From JALQUL01 sp964556425 (GTDB lineage: Bacteria > Pseudomonadota > Gammaproteobacteria > Burkholderiales > Burkholderiaceae_C), in NCBI GenBank assembly GCA_964556425.1, contig CAZKWC010000084.1:1-11156 (forward strand): a stretch of 11,156 nucleotides of DNA. The letters run 5' to 3'. The translations under genes were made by a program, and so were the position numbers. Shown here in pieces: positions 1-6,100 of this stretch; the stretch's first letter is position 1, and each line of letters begins with the position of its first letter. The notes under the pieces are model-generated. The model was given only the letters and a program-made list of their open reading frames with translations, searched no databases and had not been told where the DNA came from.

Positions 1-389
1 AAAGCCAAACCTTGCAACATACGCAAAGCAATTAAGATAACAGGAGCTGCTACACCGATAGTGGCGTAATTTGGCAAAATACCTACGATAAACGTAGATA
101 AACCCATTAATAAAATGGTAACTAAGAAAGTATATTTACGACCAATCATGTCGCCTAAACGGCCGAACACCAAAGCGCCGAACGGACGAACAATAAAGCC
201 TGCAGCAAAAGCCAACAAAGCAAAAATGAACGCTGAGCCTTCATCAAGACCACTAAAGAATTGCTTAGCAATAATAGCTGCTAATGAACCATATAGGTAA
301 AAGTCATACCATTCAAATACTGTACCCAGTGAAGAAGCGAAGATAACCTTCTTTTCTTCGGGTGACATTGGGCGAATCTCATTTGCCAT
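1..389 (-). CDS. MHS-family MFS transporter (metabolite:H+ symporter), N-terminal part, truncated by window edge
   Basis: This is the beginning of an inner-membrane secondary transporter that couples uptake of a small metabolite, typically an organic acid or osmolyte, to protons. The gene reads right to left from an ATG at 387-389, with a good Shine-Dalgarno AGAGGAG (complement of 396-402) six bases before it. About 129 residues are visible. Residues 21-34 contain the FEWYDFYLYG signature of the metabolite:H+ symporter group (relatives of ProP, KgtP and ShiA). RPFGAL at 68-73 leads into the MFS motif A loop GRLGDMIGRK at 76-85, between membrane segments 2 and 3. Three to four hydrophobic segments are visible (about 17-40, 52-75, 86-104 and from 111). 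The family normally has about 430 residues, so roughly 300 lie outside the window. The substrate cannot be told. The gene diverges from the phosphoesterase gene. Confidence 0.9.
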   Translation of the reverse strand, partial: MANEIRPMSPEEKKVIFASSLGTVFEWYDFYLYGSLAAIIAKQFFSGLDEGSAFIFALLAFAAGFIVRPFGALVFGRLGDMIGRKYTFLVTILLMGLSTFIVGILPNYATIGVAAPVILIALRMLQGLA

Positions 390-647
390 AAATTACTCCT
401 CTAATGTAATAGTTCCTAAACCGGACAAGTGGACTTTGTTTGAGTAGGCTTGCACTCGTCTTACATAAGCTGTAATTTAGACCTAGACCTAGGGTAAGCC
501 CTATCAAAATTCATTAAATATATTGATTTAAGTCTTTCAGAAAAGAACATTTATTTCATTAATTGCCTAATTTATGATTCAATTAGCTGGTTAAAATTCA
601 CCTACGCCTTTTGCGTTTTCTCATATTTTTATCATTTGGAGTCTATT
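390..647. other. Divergent intergenic region between the transporter and phosphoesterase genes
   Basis: This 258-base AT-rich gap must hold the promoters of two genes that point away from each other. It contains a 6-bp direct repeat (TAGACC twice near 478-489) running into a small hairpin, TAGGG-TAAG-CCCTA, at 490-503. I could not find a -35/-10 pair that I would defend on either strand, and no open reading frame of note. Confidence 0.5.
635..641 (+). promoter_or_regulatory. Ribosome binding site that fixes the TTG start of the phosphoesterase gene
   Basis: TTTGGAG lies six bases before the TTG at 648-650, ideal spacing. An in-frame TTG at 636 overlaps this site and has no ribosome binding site of its own. 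Starting at 648 gives MKLALLSDLHAN, which begins the first beta strand of the fold directly, as is usual for this family. Confidence 0.75.
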
Positions 648-1400
648 TTGAAATTGGCTTTGTTATCTGATCTTCACGCCAATTTACATGCCCTTGAGGC
701 CTGTTTATTACATGCCAAAAATCAAGGTGCAAACCGATTTGCATTTTTGGGTGATTTAGTAGGTTATGGCGCCTATCCAAACGAAGTAACGCAATTGGTG
801 ATGCAATACCATGATGAAGGCGCTATGGTGATTAAAGGGAATCACGATGAAATGGCGGTTAATCCACCCACGGTAGTGGAAACCTATGGAGCCAGTACAG
901 CCGCTTGGACTCACGATCAGCTCAACAACGAACAACTACGATTTCTTGATCAACTTCCGCTATCTTTACAAGAAGATGAATGTTTTTTAGTCCATGCCAG
1001 TGCAGACGAGCCCCATAAATGGCGCTATGTGACAGATATCAGAACAGCTAGTAATAGTTTGTCGGCAGTCACGGTTTGGCCTCGTGTGAGATATGTGTTT
1101 TGTGGTCATGTGCATCAACAAACTCTTTATTACAAAGGCAAAGGTCCGAGTCTTATGCAGTTTTCACCGCATCCAACCGTGCCGATTCCAGTTAATAAAC
1201 ACCGCTCATGGTTGGCTACCGTGGGATCGGTTGGACAACCCCGTGATGGCAACAATAGAGCCATGTACGCCATACTCGATACTGATAAAAATCAATTAAT
1301 TTTTTTTAGAGTCGCTTATGATTATCTAAGCGCAGCTCAAGCAATCCGTGATGCTGGCATCCCAGAATTTTTTGCAAACCGATTGGAAACAGGCAGATGA
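648..1400 (+). CDS. Calcineurin-like metallophosphoesterase (ApaH/PP2A-related, Metallophos_2 type)
   Basis: This is a 250-residue cytoplasmic phosphoesterase with a two-metal active site. All signature motifs are present: D8-x-H10 (SDLHAN), G35-D36 (GDLVGYG), G64-N65-H66-D67 (GNHDE), a later histidine H116 (LVHAS) and G153-H154-V155-H156 (CGHVHQ). The GDLVGYG and GNHDE forms and the length fit the group that includes ApaH/PrpE-like proteins, which cleave phosphoprotein or dinucleotide phosphates. The substrate cannot be fixed from sequence. There is no signal peptide. Translation probably starts at TTG 648 (see the ribosome binding site entry). The stop codon overlaps the start of the kinase gene in an ATGA at 1397-1400, so the two proteins are probably made together. 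That context suggests, but does not show, that it removes phosphate placed by the kinase. Confidence 0.87.
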   Translation: MKLALLSDLHANLHALEACLLHAKNQGANRFAFLGDLVGYGAYPNEVTQLVMQYHDEGAMVIKGNHDEMAVNPPTVVETYGASTAAWTHDQLNNEQLRFLDQLPLSLQEDECFLVHASADEPHKWRYVTDIRTASNSLSAVTVWPRVRYVFCGHVHQQTLYYKGKGPSLMQFSPHPTVPIPVNKHRSWLATVGSVGQPRDGNNRAMYAILDTDKNQLIFFRVAYDYLSAAQAIRDAGIPEFFANRLETGR

Positions 1401-2836
1401 AAAAATTGGCTCCCGGCGAACATCTAGATGGTTTTAAAGTAGTAGAGTGTTTACACGCGGGTGGTATGGCTCATGTTTATCAGGTTACTTATGCCGATGG
1501 AAGTACACCTGGTTTTGACATGGCCATGAAAGTACCCAAAATGACAGCGGGTGATGGTGCAGAAAATATTGTCGGCTTTGAAGTAGAGCAACAAATTCTT
1601 CAAGTCTTAGAGGGTCCTCATATTCCGCGCTTTGTAGCAGCTGGCGATCTTGAAAACACCCCCTATTTAGTAATGGAATATGTGAAGGGTAAAACGCTTG
1701 ATCATTGGGTTGAGCAAGCCAAAAAATTAACTAATTTAGAAATCTGCCAACTAGGTATATCGGTTGCGCTTGCGATGCATAGCCTGCACCAACAAAATGC
1801 AGTGCACCTCGACTTAAAACCAGCCAATATTATTATTAAAGAAAATGGTAGCGCTGTATTGCTCGATTTTGGTTTGTCCTATCATGCCCATTATCCCGAT
1901 TTATTAGCCGAGCAACTGCGTAAAGCAGTGGGCTCCCCTGCTTGGATTGCCCCAGAACAGGTAGTGGGTGTACGTGGTGACCCCAGAAGCGATATTTTTG
2001 CATTAGGCGTCATGCTGTATCAGCTGTTAACTGCAGAACTGCCTTTTGGTGAACCTGCCACCACAGGAGGCCTACGCCAACGACTCTGGATGGATCCTAA
2101 ACCAGTCAGGCAACTCAATCCAGAGGTGCCCGAGTGGCTGCAAGAAATTGTCATGCGCTGTCTAGAATCTGAGGCGGCTAAGCGCTACCCATCGGCGGCC
2201 CATTTGGCATTTGATTTGCGCCACCCTGAACAGGTCAAGGTCACGGCTAGAGGCAAAAAAATCAAAGGTACCGGCTTTAAAACCCACTTTAAACGTTGGA
2301 TTAAAGCCGCTGGTATGCAATACCAACCCAGTCCCTTGGCCACCGAACAAATTGAATCAGTGCCCATTGTGATGGTAGCGGTACCGCATCAAGACGTCAC
2401 TGATGCCACTCTCTATTCATTAAGACAAGCAGTAGAGCGATCTTTGGGCACCAGGCCAGGTGCACAATTAGCTTGTGTGACGGTTATTTCTGGCTCCTCT
2501 GCCTCAAGTAACGCCAGCAGTGAAACGACACTCCAAAGGCAGCATCTTAATAACCTCAAACAATGGGCTCAAGGTCTTGACTTAAACGACCATCAAGTGT
2601 CCTATCATGTTTTGGAATCAAGTGATGTAGCCCATGCCTTAATTGAATATGCCAAAGGAAACCATGTGAGTGTGTTGGTAATGGGGGCTGCTACCCATGG
2701 TTTACAAACCCAAAGATGGTTAGCGACTATTCCAATTAAAGTCGCTATGGATGCCCCCTGTACCGTTATTTTGGTTAAACAAGCGCTACCTTTTGATAAA
2801 TTATTTGAGTTGGCTGATGACAACCACCCAAGCTAG
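1397..2836 (+). CDS. Bifunctional Ser/Thr protein kinase / universal stress protein domain fusion
   Basis: This 479-residue protein has a Hanks-type kinase domain (about 10-275) followed, after a basic linker (281-303), by a Usp domain (about 322-461). Kinase landmarks: glycine-rich loop HAGGMAHVY at 20-28, ATP-anchoring K45 (MAMK), a helix-C glutamate at E62 or E64, catalytic loop HLDLKPAN at 137-144 with D139 and N144, DFG at 157-159, APE at 185-187, and DPRSD at 195-199. The HRD arginine is leucine here (L138), so activation-loop phosphorylation may not be needed. Two of the three glycines of the ATP loop are replaced (H20, A25). In the Usp domain the usual G-x2-G-x9-G-S/T nucleotide motif is degenerate (G430, then T433 and A443), so it may not bind ATP. 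I see no transmembrane segment, so the protein is probably cytosolic. It is coupled to the phosphoesterase by ATGA overlap. Its start lacks a clear ribosome binding site of its own, in keeping with coupled translation. Confidence 0.88.
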   Translation: MKKLAPGEHLDGFKVVECLHAGGMAHVYQVTYADGSTPGFDMAMKVPKMTAGDGAENIVGFEVEQQILQVLEGPHIPRFVAAGDLENTPYLVMEYVKGKTLDHWVEQAKKLTNLEICQLGISVALAMHSLHQQNAVHLDLKPANIIIKENGSAVLLDFGLSYHAHYPDLLAEQLRKAVGSPAWIAPEQVVGVRGDPRSDIFALGVMLYQLLTAELPFGEPATTGGLRQRLWMDPKPVRQLNPEVPEWLQEIVMRCLESEAAKRYPSAAHLAFDLRHPEQVKVTARGKKIKGTGFKTHFKRWIKAAGMQYQPSPLATEQIESVPIVMVAVPHQDVTDATLYSLRQAVERSLGTRPGAQLACVTVISGSSASSNASSETTLQRQHLNNLKQWAQGLDLNDHQVSYHVLESSDVAHALIEYAKGNHVSVLVMGAATHGLQTQRWLATIPIKVAMDAPCTVILVKQALPFDKLFELADDNHPS

Positions 2837-2869
2837 TCTTATTAGTTAGTTTGAAAGCCTGCAATTATC

Positions 2870-2909
2870 AATAAACCTCATCAAAATTCATTTTTTGATG
2901 AGGTTTATT
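2870..2909 (+). terminator. Rho-independent terminator after the kinase gene
   Basis: A perfect 17-bp stem (arms 2870-2886 and 2893-2909) closes a 6-base loop, starting 33 bases after the kinase stop codon. The right arm ends in TTTATT and runs into ATTTTG, giving a U-rich tail. The stem is AT-rich apart from the CCTCATC/GATGAGG core but is long and has no mismatch. Confidence 0.85.
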
Positions 2910-2977
2910 ATTTTGTTAATACCTTAGCATTACATAGTTGTCGCAAAAATTGATCGACCTTTTACGAGGCTTCTAAG

Positions 2978-3115
2978 TTGCTGTTACCCATTGCTTTTCA
3001 TATCTTTTCTAACTTGTGTATGATTAGCCCATTCATTAAAAAAATAGAGACCGTATTGGCACTGTTTCTGATTTTATTCTCACTATTTTCAGGGCTTATC
3101 AGTACGATTCATTGA
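2978..3115 (+). CDS. Possible small hydrophobic protein (45 aa), unverified
   Basis: A short open frame starts at TTG 2978, with GAGG at 2966-2969 eight bases upstream, and stops at TGA 3113-3115. An internal ATG at 3020 would give a 31-residue form but has no ribosome binding site. The product would be almost entirely hydrophobic. A basic pair (K22-K23) comes before a stretch of about 18 residues (VLALFLILFSLFSGLIS), the layout of a small single-span membrane protein. I do not recognise it. T-rich non-coding DNA yields hydrophobic frames by chance, so this is a candidate only. It ends 51 bases before uvrA and would share its leader. Confidence 0.2.
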   Translation: MLLPIAFHIFSNLCMISPFIKKIETVLALFLILFSLFSGLISTIH

Positions 3116-3124
3116 TTAAAGCCC
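3092..3124 (+). promoter_or_regulatory. Leader hairpin upstream of uvrA
   Basis: GGGCTTATCA (3092-3101) can pair with TGAT-TA-AAGCCC (3113-3124), giving ten base pairs with a two-base bulge and an 11-base loop. It lies about 42 bases before the uvrA ATG and is not followed by a T run, so it is not a simple terminator. It overlaps the end of the possible small ORF. Its function, if any, is unknown. Confidence 0.3.
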
Positions 3125-3166
3125 CACCCTAGCCTACATTTCACCTTTTGAATACTCTTCATCCCT

Positions 3167-6100
3167 ATGAGCTCATCGATTAAAATCCGAGGTGCTAGAC
3201 AGCACAATCTTAAAAATCTAGATTTAGATATTCAAACAGGTGAGCTCACCGTGGTTACAGGGCCAAGTGGTTCTGGTAAATCAAGTTTGGTATTTGATAC
3301 CCTTTATGCTGAAGGCCAACGCCGATATGTAGAAACTTTCTCTGCCTATGCTAGGCAGTTTCTTGATCGTATGGATAAACCTGCAGTGGATAAAATTGAA
3401 GGTGTGCCACCCGCTATTGCGATTGATCAAACCAACCCAGTTCGCTCATCTCGCTCGACGGTAGGCACTATGACCGAACTCAATGACCATTTAAAATTAT
3501 TATGGGCCAGAGTGGGGCAATTATTTGATCAAAAAACTGCCTACCCAGTTAAACATGACACGGCACAAACTATTTATGCTCAGTTATTGGCCAAAGCACA
3601 AGAGCTCAATAACCCACGTTTAGCACTGAGTTTTCCGGTGCATTTACCGGCCAATACCAGTCAGCAACAAATGCAAGATTGGTTGTCCGCTAGTGGCTAT
3701 ACCCGTACCTTAGGCCAACGCACCATTACCATTGCTAACCCTGATTTTATCCAAGATGCCGCTGGTAAGGCTTCTGCAAAAAAATCCAAAGCAAATGTTT
3801 CTGAAACACTAGAACAAATTGTGGTTGACGTGATTGCCGACCGATTCAGACTCATCAACACCGACCAAAGTCGCGTTTTAGACGCCATAGAACAATGTTT
3901 ATTACGTGGCAATGGCCGTATTGACGTTCATCTTTTGCCAGAATCAACAAGCACTGAAAATACTGCTAGCTCAGAGCCAGGCCCTGCAGTTGTATGGCGA
4001 TATTCAAAGGGTTTGCATTGCCCCGATAGTGACTTGCACTATACCGAGCCTAGTGGTTCGATGTTTTCTTTTAATTCGGCAGTAGGGGCATGCCCTGCAT
4101 GCCGGGGCTTTGGCCGTGTGATTGGAGTGGACTTTAATTTAGTCATTCCCAACGACAAACTCACCTTAAGGGCTGGTGCGATCAAACCGATACAAACGCC
4201 CGCTTGGAAAGAATGCCAAGATGATTTGATGCGTTTTTCCGAGCAAGCTGGTATTCCTCGTGACACGCCATATTACCAATTGACCCAAGAACAAAAAGAT
4301 TGGGTCATAGAGGGTTCACCCAATTGGAACGGCAAATGGAATCAACAATGGTATGGCGTCAAACGTTTTTTTGAATACCTAGAAACCAAATCCTACAAAA
4401 TGCATATACGGGTTTTGTTGTCTAAATACCGTAGCTATACACCCTGCCCTACCTGCAATGGAGCCAGACTACAACCAGAATCTTTATTATGGCGGGTAGG
4501 TAGCAAAGAAGACGCCGATGCAGTGTTGCACCCAAGTGCACGCTTTATGCCCAAGGGCGTAACGTGGACACGTCATCAATTAGAAGCTTTGCCTGGTTTA
4601 TGTTTGCATGATGTAATGCAACTGCCGATAGAAAAAGTACAAGTATTTTGTAATCGACTCTACAGCAGTATGCAGGAGCCACAAAGTACTGATGTCGCCA
4701 TTAGCCCATTAGACTCGGCCGAGAAAAAAGCCCAGAAACAAATTCTTGATGAGATTCGCACCCGTTTATATTATTTATGCGATGTGGGTATTGGTTATTT
4801 AAGTCTTGATAGGCAAAGCCGCACCTTAAGTGGTGGTGAGGTGCAACGTATAAACCTCACTACCGCACTTGGTACTTCTTTGGTCAACACCTTGTTTGTC
4901 TTAGATGAACCTAGTATTGGATTGCATCCCAAAGATATGCATCGTATTACAGAGGCCATGCTACGCCTGCGAGATGCAGGCAATACTTTAGTAGTGGTAG
5001 AACATGACCCGCAAGTGATGATCGCTGCTGACCGAGTGATTGATATGGGCCCTGGACCTGGTGCACAAGGCGGCTCGATTGTGTTTGATGGTTCGGTAGA
5101 GCAACTTAGGCATGCGGACACTTTAACCGGCCACTATTTAGGTGGCCGCAAAACTATTCCTAATGGCCTCAAACGTTTAGTGCAAGAAAACACACCTCGT
5201 TTAATATTAACTGGTGCACGAGAAAATAATTTAAAAAATCTAACGATTGAATTTCCACTGCACCGAATGGTCTGCATTACAGGCGTGAGTGGCTCTGGAA
5301 AATCAACTTTAATGCAAGATGTATTAGCCCCTGCACTGCTTAGGCATTTTGGTAAACCCACCGAGTCTGCTGGCTTACATGATGAATTATTAGGCACTGA
5401 TTATTTAAGCGATGTGGTGTTTGTTGATCAATCCCCGATTGGTAAAAGTGCTCGCTCCAACCCAGTGAGTTATATTGGTGCATGGGATCACGTGCGCAAT
5501 TTATTTGCTCAAACTGAATTAGCGCATAGCAGAGGCTACACCGCTGGTAAATTTAGTTTTAATGGTGGTGATGGTCGCTGCCCCATATGCGGTGGCTCGG
5601 GTTTTGAGCATGTAGAAATGCAATTTCTAAGCGACATTTATTTACGCTGCCAAGAATGTGATGGCAAGCGTTATCGACCAGAAATTTTGGAAGTCACCAT
5701 TACTCGCAAAGGCCAAACACTCAATGTGGCCGATGTATTAGATTTGACCGTTGCACAGGCACTTGATTTATTTCAGCAAGACCGTGAACTGGTGAAAGCT
5801 TTAAAACCAGTGGTCGATGTGGGACTCGACTACGTCAAGCTAGGCCAACCCGTACCCACTTTATCTGGGGGTGAAGCACAACGTTTAAAACTAGCGGCTT
5901 ATTTGGTGGAGGCAGCCAAATCGCAATCGGCTAGCAAACAAAAACTAGCTCAAAAAGGCATGTTGTTTTTATTCGATGAGCCCACCACAGGTTTACATTT
6001 TGATGATATTGCCAAACTCATGCGATCATTGCGCCAGCTCATTGATGCGGGTCATTCGGTGTTTTTAATTGAGCATAATTTAGATGTGATGCGAGCATCC

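Larger units (their letters stand above)
2837..3166 (+). other. Intergenic region and leader upstream of uvrA
   Basis: The 330 bases between the kinase and uvrA hold the kinase terminator, a possible small ORF (2978-3115) and a leader hairpin (3092-3124). A possible promoter is TTTTCA at 2995-3000 with TATGAT at 3019-3024, 18 bases apart, but it is weak on the -35 side. I looked for an SOS box of the CTGT-N8-ACAG kind and found none, so LexA control of uvrA is not supported here. No convincing Shine-Dalgarno precedes the uvrA ATG. Confidence 0.5.

Noticed and set aside
478..503. TAGACC direct repeat and TAGGG/CCCTA hairpin as an attachment or operator site
   Set aside because: It is only two copies of six bases and a five-pair stem; too short to claim a function.
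2978..3003. SOS box near CTGTTACCCATTGC upstream of uvrA
   Set aside because: The right half lacks ACAG and there is no dyad symmetry.
4795..5397. Open frames on the minus strand inside uvrA, up to 108 codons
   Set aside because: They are shadows of the conserved ABC and Walker motifs on the plus strand, have no recognisable protein content, and no ribosome binding sites.
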